In this document: piece by piece, positions 1 through 9,508 of the stretch | How the letters are laid out: each line of letters opens with the position of its first letter | How positions within the stretch are numbered: the first letter of the stretch is position 1 | Assembly: GCA_907163375.1 (NCBI GenBank) | Contig: CAJQUW010008995.1 | Location: 124,001-188,000 of the forward strand | DNA from: Prostheceraeus crozeri | Taxonomy: Eukaryota > Platyhelminthes > Polycladida > Euryleptidae | Reading direction: 5' to 3' | Length of the DNA: 64,000 bases | The notes under the pieces: generated by a model | The model's database searches: none | What the model was told of the DNA's origin: nothing | What the model saw: the letters and a program-made list of their open reading frames with translations, nothing else | Translations under genes and position numbers: made by a program

Positions 1-4
1 TGGA

Positions 5-334
5 ATGCTACGATGTGGAAAGAGTTGTAGGTTTGTTGGACGGAAGTTGGGTGTGTCACACTCCACTGTGAGCAGGTGGTGGAGTCGATGGAACAATGAT
101 GGAAAAGTTAAAAGAAGGAAAGGATCAGGGAGACCGAGATTGACAAACAATGCTACCGATAGGAAGTTGGTTATCTCAGCAAAGCGCAATCACTTCAAGA
201 ATGTTCCTCGACTGGCCATCAGCTTGAAAGCTGCAGCAGGAATTGCATGCAGTATACGAACAGCATATCGCCGTCTAGCAGAAGCGGGCCTGAGGTCATA
301 CCGACCTGTTGTAAGAATTCCTCTAAGTAAGTAA
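5..334 (+). pseudogene. Tc1-like transposase, N-terminal part
   Basis: About 109 codons of the DNA-binding half of a Tc1-type transposase (cut-and-paste, nuclear). The first part reads as a helix-turn-helix (GVSHSTVSRWWSRW), followed by the GSGRPR linker typical of Tc1 proteins and a second HTH-like stretch around SIRTAYRRLAEAGL. Full Tc1 transposases have about 340 residues with a DDE domain; here the frame closes after the DNA-binding region and no catalytic domain follows, so this is a truncated relic. The window edge prevents seeing the left terminal repeat. Family assignment is firm; the copy is not functional. Confidence 0.8.
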
Positions 335-506
335 TGCGAGAATTTCACACAATGACATTATTTCACTGCCAATTTAAATTCAAATATATTAGTAGTTTAA
401 TATATTCAAATATAATGTTTTATATAAAATGCTATCTTATAGTTAATGAGTGTGAGTGGAATAAAGTTCATATATTTTAGTGGAGTATTTTTTATGTCAG
501 GCAGTA

Positions 507-1220
507 TAGGATGTGAATTAAAAATCTGATTACTGTGGAATAGCAAAGTCAATGAAAGAGGAAATCTCTATAACTGTCAAGTTCATGTCTTCAGTTGATG
601 TTTGAATTGTTTCAGTTGTAGGTGCTTGAATACGGATGAGTTGATGTTGGTGGTGTGTTCACGACAGCGGATGTGTAAATGTCTAATGGTGCTGCCAATA
701 TAAAATTGTTTGCACTTGTCACATGTAACTTGATATACTACACACCTTTGGTAACACATTTTATTGTTTCTGATGGGACAATTTTGGAGTGTGCACTCTT
801 GATTGGGTCGTTTTTGTTTCAAAGCACTTCGTTTTGTTCTTCCTTGTTATTCTAACATCTATGTTTTCTTGGCGAAACACGTTCTTGATTTGTTTGTCTA
901 CTTTTTCGGAGACGAATGGAAATGGGAAATACATGTATTCAACATTTTGTTCACTTCGTTTTCTTTTCATTTGTTTATTGTTCGCGGTTTTGATCATTGA
1001 ATCAGGATAACCGTTTAGTTGAAGAGTTCTGTTCAAGTTATTCTCACATTTTTTGTATATTGTATCATTCGAGCATCGTTCTGCTATTCTGTCTTTTTCG
1101 GTTTTTATAAAGCTCAGTTTTGCTTCTTGAGGTATATGGGAACGATAATGTAAAAAAGTAATGTAGTAATCAGTATTACTTTGCTATTCCACAGTAATCA
1201 GATTTTTAATTCACATCCTA
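507..1220 (-). mobile_element. Penelope-like unit bracketed by 43-bp inverted repeats
   Basis: A 714-bp unit whose two ends are perfect inverted repeats of 43 bp (507-549 and 1178-1220, beginning TAGGATGTGAATTAAAAATC). Between them, on the minus strand, lies the C-terminal part of a Penelope-like element ORF. Penelope-like elements are known for LTR-like repeats and for truncated inverted pieces at their 5' side, which could create this layout. An alternative is a separate TIR element that has taken up the endonuclease segment. Compare the 724-bp unit at 46605-47328. Confidence 0.6.
583..1150 (-). pseudogene. Penelope-like ORF, RT-EN linker and GIY-YIG endonuclease
   Basis: Minus-strand coding remnant read in more than one frame. 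The upstream part shows the linker after the reverse transcriptase (IPQEAKLSFIKTEKDRIAE near 1060-1130, then LQLNGYPDSMI and YFPFPFVSEKV near 920-1030). The downstream part (583-822) carries Cys-rich CTLQNCPIRNNKMC and then the GIY-YIG nuclease core VVYQVTCDKCKQFYIGST with the following R..EH. GIY-YIG nicks target DNA for insertion in this family. The reverse transcriptase core is missing, so this is a 5'-truncated copy. Assignment to Penelope-like elements is secure from the order linker, Cys motif, GIY-YIG. Confidence 0.8.
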
Positions 1221-1407
1221 TTTCTTCCCTTTTTTCTTCATGTCAGGTCATTTACTATAAATACTATTGGTACTATGTAACCCTTTACTACCTGCCGCAT
1301 AGCTCCTCTTCTCTTCTCTTACCATAGTTTGTACATTTTTTACTTCTTTTTTATATATCTCTTGATGTGAATTTCAAATTTTATTCTGCAAATCTTTCAC
1401 TAACTGC

Positions 1408-1437
1408 CTGATGATACCTACGGATAGTAGGAGAAAT
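1408..1437 (+). ncRNA. Hammerhead-like core (candidate)
   Basis: CTGATGA (1408-1414) is followed by a 5-bp stem CCTAC/GTAGG (1417-1421 with 1427-1431) and then GAAAT (1433-1437). This order, CUGANGA, stem II, GAAA, is the hammerhead ribozyme core, and Penelope-like elements are known to carry hammerheads in their terminal repeats. Stems I and III are not convincing by eye, so activity cannot be claimed. It lies 190 bp from a Penelope-like relic. Confidence 0.3.
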
Positions 1438-1604
1438 ATATTACAGCAATTATTGATAAATTTCTAACAATTTAGTTGGCTGTTTCCAATCTATAAAATT
1501 AAATTTCAAATCCCGACGATGTAGGGGAGATCTTCCCGTGTCTCAACAATGGTCAGTGAGATTGTAATTGCCGAAGAGGTAATTCCGGAGGTTGTTGTGA
1601 GGCT

Positions 1605-2160
1605 ATGACAGCTCGTGTAAGAAGCGCCTGGAAGAATTTCCACGACCTTTTGCCTGTCCTCACCAATAGGAATATCTCGCTGAAGCGCAGGGGTCAGGTA
1701 TATAATGCCAGTATTGGGAGTGGCTTGCTGCATGCGTCGGAGACATGACCCATTAAAGTTGATGACCTCACACGCCTGGTGAGAAATGAGAACTCAGTGA
1801 ATCGATGGATGTGTTCCATCAAACTTTGTGAACGCCGCTCCATGCGCGAACTGAGAGGCATGCTCCACCTGCATCACCTGGAATCAGTCCTATGCCAAAA
1901 TCACTTGTGCTGGTATGATCACCTGCAACGGATGCCGGACTGCAAGTGGCCAAAGAGAATCTTGATTTACGAAGTGGCAGGACCGGACATCAGAGGTGGA
2001 CAGAGGAAGAGATGATGGCACAATGTCAAGAGAGATCTTGAGCTCCTGCATCTGCAGCCTCAATCGACGGAAGACCGATCATCCATCCCGACAACCGACA
2101 CAACCCCAGTGTCCAACCGTCAAACCTTGTGAAGAAGAGACAACAACCAAGGAGTAAGTA
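1605..2160 (+). pseudogene. LINE reverse transcriptase, C-terminal region
   Basis: Plus-strand relic of the 3' end of a non-LTR retrotransposon ORF. In one frame from 1611 it reads ARVRSAWKNFHDLLPVLTNR, a GQVYNASI segment, HASET, then from 1779 the motifs RWMCSIKL, a LESVL..N.LCWYDHLQRM segment and the WPKRI..YEV.GP.RGG.RKR basic tail that closes these proteins. The usual SETW is SET followed by TGA at 1746, so the copy is dead. Downstream to about 2340 there is more 3' sequence without a clear tail. The motif set matches the family of the piece at 2665-3135 and the LINE around the satellite array. Confidence 0.75.
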
Positions 2161-2397
2161 AGAGTAAGTTGAAGAAAAGATTTTAGCAGGCGAAGGAAAG
2201 TCACTGTCACCGCACAATTAAGGAATGTCTCGATTTTATCGCTAATGTCATTCGCTTATGGAAAGGATTGTTGATGAACTTGTTGTGCAGACTTGGTGCG
2301 GATCCTGTCTTGTATTTGAAATTACGTCAGTATTTTAATTGTTGTAGCAAATAAAATAGCAAAATGACCACTAGGGTCATTATATGTCTCGGGGTCC

Positions 2398-2615
2398 CTT
2401 GTCTCATCGGTGGTTTATGAATTCAAGTGTACTGGTGATCAGTACACCACATACATCGGTGAGACAACACGACATCTAGGTAGAAGATTTCATGAACATG
2501 TGTCAAGACCTGGTCCAATTTTCGACCATTTGCTTGAATGTAATACCTGCAGCAGACGTGACATCATAAACAATGTTTCGATCATTTACAAAACTCATTT
2601 TGTTCTTATTTTCCG
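2398..2615 (+). pseudogene. Penelope-like GIY-YIG endonuclease fragment
   Basis: Reads VVYEFKCTG, then TYIGETTRHLGRRFHEH and a downstream IFDHLLECNTCSRRD block. These are the GIY-YIG active-site tyrosine and arginine segments and the C-terminal block of a Penelope-like endonuclease, in the plus orientation. It differs clearly from the copy at 583-822, so it comes from another subfamily. No reverse transcriptase precedes it. The open frame runs on to 2844, but from about 2620 it is the antisense of a LINE fragment and should not be read as protein. Confidence 0.7.
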
Positions 2616-2664
2616 AGGCCCTCTTCATAAAGAAGAGGTCCCAAATTTTAAACAGTCAACTTTC

Positions 2665-3135
2665 TCATTCAGGGCTCTTCATTTTATCTTTCTGATGTCT
2701 CTTCTTCTCGACGTTGGCCATGTCATACGCCTTCTTGACATAGCTATCTTCTGGCTTCCGGAGAATATGCCCGAACCATCTAAGAAGGTTCCTCTTCAAG
2801 ACGGCCTTGATGTCTTCTATTCCAAGAAGCTGGAGAAGGATTGAAGAAGCGAACATGTCCTACAAAAATGCGCCCATCATGCAGCTGATCATTCTGCGTT
2901 CTGCTGTCACCATTCTTTGCTGATCCTTGACTATCATGGACCATGTTTCACTGCCGTATATCTTGCACCTTCTCACACACGCGTCATACACTTGGCCTTT
3001 CATCCATAAAGGAGTCGCTCTCGATGTTTGAAATGGCGACAACTCACGAAACTTTCGCCAACCAGTTTGAACTCGCGCAGGTAATACAGCCCCTGAGCCG
3101 CCACCGGATTCCATCATGTCACAAGATAGCAAAAT
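2665..3135 (-). pseudogene. LINE reverse transcriptase, C-terminal region
   Basis: Minus-strand relic in two frames. The upstream part (2860-3132) reads LPARVQTGWRKFRELSPFQ, MKGQVYDACVRR and YGSETW, and the downstream part (2665-2856) reads LLQLLGIEDIKAVLKRNLLR followed by WFGHILRK. This is the same protein region as at 1605-2160 but in the opposite direction, so the two are separate insertions. The break between the two frames lies near 2858. No 5' part of the element is nearby. Confidence 0.75.
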
Positions 3136-3915
3136 CTGCTCACAGCCTGATAGGTGCGATCCGCCTCTGAAATTGGACCGAGTTGTTCTTCACTTGCGGT
3201 TCCCGAAGAGCGCATTTGGCCTTGACAGGGTTTTTACATGAAGGACGACTCAACTGAGGCCAGGCTCCCTGTAACTCCGCTCCATCTCTTGTGCGTCCAT
3301 AACCGGCAAATAATACAATCGACAGAATTGCAGCCGACACCTTATCGACAAGTCTAGTCATCTTTCTTATTGAGTTCTTAAGCTCCATTGAGTTCTTTTG
3401 AGAACTGATTGATCCAATGGTTACAGCAGCATCGCATTAGTACACTTGCGGATTGGAGAACGTCGTCAGTCCTCATTAGGACTACTTCCATTAATAATTT
3501 AAATTTGTAAGCATTATAATCTATTGTAAATGGCCGCTGGGATGATTTTCATCATCGTATGAGAATCTTCTTTCAGATGAGATGAACTTTCTTTTTCATT
3601 TATGTACTCGTAGAATTTGGAATGCAATAATTCGGCTCTTCTGATAGATCTAGGATAGAACTATTGAAATTGGTTTTACATTCGCATTGAATTATGGTCC
3701 TCCCGCCCTCTGCCATATCATAAGATATATATTTTATCACTTTTACCATATATTCCTCGAAAATGTTAATCCTTCGAAATCGTGCGAACCAATCAGAAGT
3801 TATCTATTTTTGTTTAAAGTAAAACCATCACCGCTAAATTTCTATAGTCGCACGAAGAATTAGAAGTTGCGTTGAGACAGAGTAGAAATAAATCAAATCG
3901 ATCTTTGCTTTGTAG
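3136..3915. other. Unassigned interval with one dispersed repeat
   Basis: Apart from the repeat at 3380-3566, nothing codes here. An 82-codon minus-strand frame (3140-3388) has no recognisable motif and follows the 5' side of the LINE relic. Confidence 0.4.
3380..3566 (+). repeat. Dispersed repeat D, copy 1
   Basis: A 187-bp block that recurs in the same orientation at 45282-45469, starting AAGCTCCATTGAGTTC and ending in CATCATCGTATGAGAAT. About 85-90% of positions agree by eye. It ends with a small inverted repeat GATGATTTTCATCATC. No ORF or A/B box is visible; it could be the 3' end of a retroelement or a short non-autonomous element. Confidence 0.65.
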
Positions 3916-4055
3916 TTTTGCTTCCATTGATGTTCCCGTAGCCTCCGTTCTTCAAGCATTACGACAGCTGGAAAGTGGTTCTTGGCATTCTCCCTCATTC
4001 CTTTTTCACCTCAACTCCGCGTATGAGACGTTGGGGGAAGTGAATCGAAACAAAG
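3916..4055 (+). CDS. Host gene, exon 1 of those seen
   Basis: First visible exon of a seven-exon host gene that runs to 19264; earlier exons are probably left of the window. It encodes FASIDVPVASVLQALRQLES, a W-S-P-S-F-L-F segment and ETLGEVNRNK. The 3' border follows CTTTGTAG, with an alternative acceptor at 3941; the 5' border is AAAG/GTGAG. It ends in phase 1, which fits the next exon at 8149. Base composition and codon use stand out from the AT-rich surroundings. I do not recognise the protein: it has no obvious signal peptide or catalytic motif in the 254 codons visible across all exons. Confidence 0.6.
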
Positions 4056-4715
4056 GTGAGATTGGATTGCGGTGTTCGGAAATTCGTCTAAAATGACTTA
4101 AATGCACCATGGATTCAGTGGTTATTTCAGCTATTGTCAAATAAACTTTTATGATGTAATAGCAGTTATTTACGCAATCAGCGCATGATTGCTTCTTTAT
4201 AGCATTCCATGAGTTAGATATCTTAGATGACCAAGCCCGTAGGGTGAGGGCTATTTAAATCTAACGACCTCGAATGCTATGATGAAGCAGTCTTATGCAC
4301 GAGTTGCGTAGAGACTGTTATTTGACGACGTGCTATGATGATCAAGGACAGATTGTGATTGACATGTCTATGATTATCAAGAGTATTTAAATAGAAATTT
4401 GTCTTCATTAATCGTGAAAATATCTATTCACAGATCTAGTCTATACTAAAGCAGGACAAGAGCACTCATAATTGGCATAGATTACGCTCCTTCTACTACT
4501 ACTCATTGGAGTAAATACAGTGATGATCATACAGTGGACCACCTAAATTTTGTGTGACTTCAATGAAATTATGTTAATTGCAGGTACAAATTCGGCAGAC
4601 TAGCAAAGTAAAAGTTGAAATGAAATTATCTTTGTTTATCAATGGCTCCGTAACAGTGGCCTTAAAAGGGCCAGTGGTAGGTTCCAAGGTGGTCACAAAT
4701 ATGTAAATATGTAAT

Positions 4716-4733
4716 ATTTCGCAACCTCATCAG
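4716..4733 (-). ncRNA. Hammerhead-like core with minimal stem II
   Basis: On the minus strand the sequence reads CTGATGAG, GTTG, CGAAAT, that is both conserved hammerhead strands joined by a one-pair stem II. A related but altered copy (CTGATGAGGTTG then AGACAT) lies at about 8524-8538 on the minus strand with the same preceding TTT, so this is part of a repeat. Flanking stems are not clear by eye. Confidence 0.3.
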
Positions 4734-5009
4734 AAAGTTCAATCAATTATCGAATCCGGAAAGACATGCTTTCGATCAGGTTATTGATCACTACTTGATC
4801 TAACCTCTCCCTCTCTTGCCTTAACAAAACTTCGAGTCGAGAAAGATGATCTCCAGTAAGAATTAATCGTCTCACACCGAGCTTCAGTAATTGTGCATTT
4901 GCAAATTTTTTACGTATCCCTCGGAAGGGTTATACCTTTCGATATGGAGTTCAGTTCTGTCATTCATCCATATCGCCGCACAAATAAGCAGGCTTTACCT
5001 CATTGATTC

Positions 5010-5240
5010 AGGCAATGTCAAATGATCAGGAATTGCATCACCTGACTTCACCCAAACTCTCAAACGGCCATCGCGACTTCGGAGACATACAGACGCTTCA
5101 TCAGTCCAAACAACTCAATTCCATTGAGAAAGTCAGTGGCAATGCTATATCGTCCACTTCAGCCTCAAGCTCCTTTGGTTGGCGGTCAGTTCGGTCCCTG
5201 ATGGTCTCTCACCGCTTGTGAAGTGTTCACCGACGGTTTC
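5010..5240 (-). pseudogene. Tc1-like transposase, catalytic-domain fragment
   Basis: On the minus strand, near 5040-5120, the sequence reads TDEASVCLRSRDGRLRVW followed by KSGDAIPDH. This is the first catalytic aspartate block (DE.. F/V CL...DGR.RVW) of Tc1-type transposases. Upstream (5130-5240) weaker similarity to the RSLRLKW block before it can be seen in a different frame. The second and third catalytic blocks are not found. It is a decayed fragment within the host intron, unrelated in orientation to the piece at the left end of the window. Confidence 0.6.
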
Positions 5241-5875
5241 AGATATGAACTCCGAAACTGGATCGTTTCTCACCAAAAGAATAATGATCCGATCGGTTAC
5301 AAAGCTTCATTTCTTTCCTTTCTGACCAGATCCAACCTTTCTAGGACGGGAGAAAAAAATAGTTTTCCATCTTTGACGGTGGTCTTTGGGGAAACTAACT
5401 TTCGGCTGACTAGTGTTGAATGTCATCTCCCGCGCGGGCAATAATCTGCTTTACAAGTCAAATAGAGCGATAGGATATCTACATTACATGCACGCAGACG
5501 AATAAAGAAGCGTCCTTTTGGATTTCTTCAAAACGTGACATGCAATTTAAGAATTAGTTACGCAAGCTAATGAATATTGTCTGTCATGACATCCTGCCAG
5601 TTTTTATAATGCTCTTCGTTGATGTTTAAAAGTATTTGATAGTCACGAATTGCATGTGCGCTCATGCAGCAGCCTACTGTCCATTAACACAAATGCAAAA
5701 CACAATGACCGCATATTGTCATTTAAATGAGATAATGGAACAGTTGTAATAGCGAACTGAGCAATTTTAAAATCCTTGTTATTAGACATACATGCATGAC
5801 CGTCAACTTAGTTCGCTCTAGTCCATGATTTTCTTGCTTCTATATCTATTTTTTCATAGATATTTTCAATAATCT

Positions 5876-5977
5876 CAAATTATCCCGGGAAAAGTCCACA
5901 AAACAGATGAGATTTCTTCTCTCTCGTTTATTGCAAGAAACCTCATCTGTTTTGTGGACTTTTCCCGGGATAATTTG
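5876..5977. repeat. Perfect 36-bp inverted repeat with 30-nt loop
   Basis: Positions 5876-5911 are the exact reverse complement of 5942-5977, with CCCGGG inside each arm; the loop is 5912-5941. A stem this long without a single mismatch must be recent or maintained. It lies in a host intron, so a transcript would fold into a pre-miRNA-sized hairpin, although pre-miRNA stems usually have bulges. It could also be a template-switch product. Confidence 0.85.
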
Positions 5978-6363
5978 AAACATGCTTCGTAGTCTATTAT
6001 TCATTGAATTTTCAATCATCTGTCTGACTGTCATAATAATGTTTACTACAATAGTAATCGATCACTTTGAAAATGGCTGAATGAGTGGACTCATGCACGA
6101 GAAATGATGGTCACGGACAGAACTAGAGCAGAACAGTGCCAAGAAGACTATCTGTTGAACTTAATACAAATTCAAGTCAGAATTCTGATGGACTAGAACA
6201 TTAACACCACATTTAACGCACACCGACAGTACATTTGAATGGTGAAGATTTCCATTTAACGAATTTAGGCGAAGGAAGGTTGATTCAAAGATAAATGCTT
6301 TTCATTTGACAGGCCTGCTTGCAACCTGACCGCTGAGGTTCGTGTGTTTACTGATATAGTCCT

Positions 6364-7674
6364 GCAGCCAGAACGAGTTTCTGCATGGAACAAGGCCGAA
6401 AACGAGACTTCCACTCTCATGTAAACTGAGTTCTGGTCGTCTACCTAGGAATTCCGACAGACCTGGAGTTCATTCCGTTCTCGAGCCTGTTGTACTTGAC
6501 CGAGGAGATGGCAGATGGGATGACCACTTTCCTTTTCCAATGGGACGCGGATTAGTATGGGATGTTGCCCGCACACATGTTTGCACAAAGCGCGATCATA
6601 GAGTCGGCCAACACGCCTGGATCGCTGCCCAAAGAGCTGACGAACTCAAGCTCTCCAAGTATCGCGTGCCAGTTGAACGGTAGTGCTTCGAACTACCAGA
6701 GGGAATGCCAGATTGATCTTTCCAGACACCATTTGACGTTTTTATATTATATTTATTATTTAAATTTCTTGTGTTTTGTATTTTCGCATTTATTTTGTTT
6801 TTTATCTTCGTATTTATAAGCTTTATGTTGTTGATGATGAGATAAAATTAATCAAATCCCTGTACCTACTACGAAAACGCGCGTACGTCGAGTCCTACCT
6901 GTTTCCTCTTCTTAGACACGATGTTAATCCACTTCTAAACAGACAGGATCAAAGAATTTCCAATGGGACGCACATTGCAGATTGTTGATGATGAGATAAA
7001 ATTAATCAAATCCCTGTACCTACTACGAAAACGCGCGTACGTCGAGTCCTACCTGTTTCCTCTTCTTAGACACGATGTTAATCCACTTCTAAACAGACAG
7101 GATCAAAGAATTTCCAATGGGACGCACATTGCAGCTTTAAGCAAAAATGAAATTTTCTTTGTTTTCTCTTATCAACGAAAAGTACTAAGTCCAGAGCCCT
7201 AGTTTTCGGCATGGAATGTCTTCAGATCATTTCCTATCATGTGTAGAATGTGATATTATCATGTTTCTGATCATCGATGTATGCGAGAATGAGGTTCGAT
7301 GTGGATGAAGTGAGGCGACATGTCAGTGTTTGCCGACATTAGGAGGCTTGTCAAATCTGAATGTGTAAAGCTTCATAGATAAATGTTCCAGAATATGATA
7401 AGAAATTACCTGAAGACATTCCCATGTCGAAAATTATGGCTCTAGACTTAGTACTTTTCAGTTGATAAGAAAGAACATGGAAAATTTCATTTTTGCCAAA
7501 AACTGCGATCTGCGTCCCATTGGATTAACTTTTTCTTTGATCCTGTCTGACAAGAAGAGGAACTCACTAGAGCTCGACAGCCGTGCCCATTCGTAGTAAG
7601 CATCTGGTGCACATCATTCTGTGAAAGTCTCACTTTCGGTCTCGTTCCCTACAGAAACTCGCTTTGGCTGCCGG
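6364..7674. mobile_element. Foldback element FB1, copy 1
   Basis: A non-coding element whose ends are inverted repeats: the left end (from 6364) contains GCAGCCAGAACGAGTTTCTG and the right end (to 7674) carries its reverse complement. The right arm (about 7400-7674) is contiguous; the left arm is broken up by about 400 bp of unrelated sequence (6425-6830) and by a tandem duplication (6828-7135). The same arms occur intact at 48685-49405, which defines the family. No transposase is present, so it is a non-autonomous foldback or long-TIR MITE. Confidence 0.65.
6828..7135. repeat. 154-bp tandem duplication
   Basis: Two adjacent, apparently identical 154-bp units (6828-6981 and 6982-7135) starting TTGTTGATGATGAGATAAAA. 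They contain part of the left arm of foldback element FB1. 154 is not a multiple of three, so the two overlapping frames that span it are not a coding repeat. The identity means the duplication is recent. Confidence 0.9.
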
Positions 7675-8148
7675 TCTAATATCACCTACCTCTGCAATGC
7701 GCGCGCTTGGCCAATCACGCAGGTCAAAGAGAGACGAATATCTATGTCAATTTCTTACGTACAATGGCTGGGATAGGATCATGTCCGCTCTAGACTAACC
7801 CACAAGCAACTGAATCTATCTCGGTGGGTTCTGCCCACGACAAGGTAGCAGGACAAGAGAACTGGAGTCTCATTAAAGTTGTATTCATTAATTTCCATCC
7901 ATATGACGCTTTATTCCGGTTTAATTTTGATCTATCGTCTAAAACTTTCCCATTCGTATTTGTTTATTTAAGCGCTCTGGATGTGATTGTTCAATATGCT
8001 TTCATTCCAGTGCCAGTGTCAGTTCTCTCTCTGGAAGATTAAGAAAAAATGTTCGGCAATTTATTTTTATTATTTTTCGTTCATGAGCTTACATGTTTTC
8101 ATGAAATGATCCATTCATTCTTGATGTCATCAGATCATCGTTTTTCAG

Positions 8149-8224
8149 GAGTTTCACGGAAGCACGGTGGATTGAAAGCTGTCAGTGGAGAATTAGTGAA
8201 TGAATTGATTCAATCATGTCTAAA
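8149..8224 (+). CDS. Host gene, exon 2
   Basis: Follows a good acceptor (TCGTTTTTCAG) and ends CTAAA/GTAGGA. Entering in phase 1 it reads GVSRKHGGLKAVSGELVNEL then IQSCLK and leaves in phase 2, which matches the next exon 60 bp downstream. The donor has a weak +5 position. The short exon and the phase fit on both sides are the evidence. Confidence 0.65.
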
Positions 8225-8283
8225 GTAGGAAGATAAATATCTCAAATGAAGAAGTCTGGGTTGATCTCTTTTCTCATTTACAG

Positions 8284-8393
8284 AGATGTGAATAAAAGTG
8301 ACCTGTTCATGAAGCAAATGAAGCTGAAGCCCTTCTGGTTTGTCCCTTTCGATGTATTCCGGTATATCGTCACAACAACTTTCATTTTCAAAG
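8284..8393 (+). CDS. Host gene, exon 3
   Basis: After acceptor CTCATTTACAG it encodes DVNKSDLFMKQMKLKPFWFV and then PFDVFRYIVTTTFIFK, ending AAAG/GTAAAT in phase 1. The aromatic-rich K-P-F-W-F-V-P-F-D stretch looks like a conserved structural core, but I cannot name the family. The 59-bp intron before it (8225-8283) is the only short intron of the upstream part. Confidence 0.7.
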
Positions 8394-9508
8394 GTAAATC
8401 ACATTTGCTAGAAAGCAAAATCAGTATGTATTGAGTTGTTTTCTTATAATTGATAAACAGGAGTAGACATGAATAGCTGCCATTTCATCCAACATCAGGC
8501 ATCATCAGCTGGCCTAGTCTATGTCTCAACCTCATCAGAAAGAAAAGGAAATTTGTTGAGTTTTGTGATGGCCTAGGTGTGAGTTTAATAAAGAAAGCAT
8601 TGTGTCCTTCTCATCCTTTCAACTCCATCTGCAATAACGAGTCAACAAGGAATCAAAGGAGAGTGAAGTCCAATACATCTCGATATGGCTGCTCTTCCAT
8701 TAACCCTAGCAGAACCGGGCGATTTTTAGCGTCGTAGGACCGGGGGGCCACAAAGTCCCTCCTCAAATTTTCCATCTTCCGATGGATAAAACTTTTTTAG
8801 AGCTTGTCATCTTAATATTTCGAGTCTCTTCTTTCGAATGGTAGTGCCTAGTTTGCATGATTCGAAGACCTTAAGGCCAAACATTTGAATTTTCTTTTCA
8901 AATTTTTTCATTTTATATTATTGTTCATCACAACTAAAGTATTTCTGCAAACTTTTACTCAAGCATATCTATATGGTGTTATAAGTAAACTATTCTACCC
9001 TAATTTTTGTACTACAAATAGCAATTTGAAATTCGAACGTAAAAAAATGTCTTTCCATGTATTATTGCCTTTTTCTGTTTTTACAAATGTCTCGTTCTAG
9101 TGACTTAGTCGCTATAAAGACAAGATTATAATACATTCCGAATGCAATCTTTCGAATGGTGATACGTATTTTGCATTTATTTGTGGGTTTCATATCACGA
9201 CAACTCATTTCCGGAGTAGTATCTGCATGTACATGTAGGCCGATACCATAGATGTATCTTCCATATACATGTACATTACATCTACAATTATGCATGTATA
9301 ATGTACATGTACTCATTTTGGGAGATCAGATGAACGTGTATGCAGAAATTACAACGGAATTGAGTGATCATGATTGTAATGCAGAAGGAAATGATATAAT
9401 TTTACAGATCGTCCGTGTCATGACAGCCTTGGAGAGGTAATGTTTGTTAAATTAGCAACTCGATGACCTGCTATTGCTTGATGAACCTCAAGGGAATCTT
9501 TTTAAGCG

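Larger units (their letters stand above)
4056..8148 (+). other. Host gene intron with transposon debris
   Basis: A 4.1-kb intron between the exons ending at 4055 and starting at 8149. It contains a hammerhead-like core (4716-4733), a Tc1 relic (about 5010-5240), a perfect hairpin (5876-5977) and a foldback element with an internal tandem duplication (6364-7674). The rest (4056-4700, 5245-5870, 5980-6360, 7680-8148) is AT-rich with no feature I can name. Confidence 0.5.

Noticed and set aside
2620-2844. C-terminal extension of the GIY-YIG frame
   Set aside because: This part is antisense to the LINE fragment at 2665-3135.
5003-5444. Two plus-strand ORFs of 72-73 codons
   Set aside because: The first is antisense to a Tc1 transposase relic; the second has no support.
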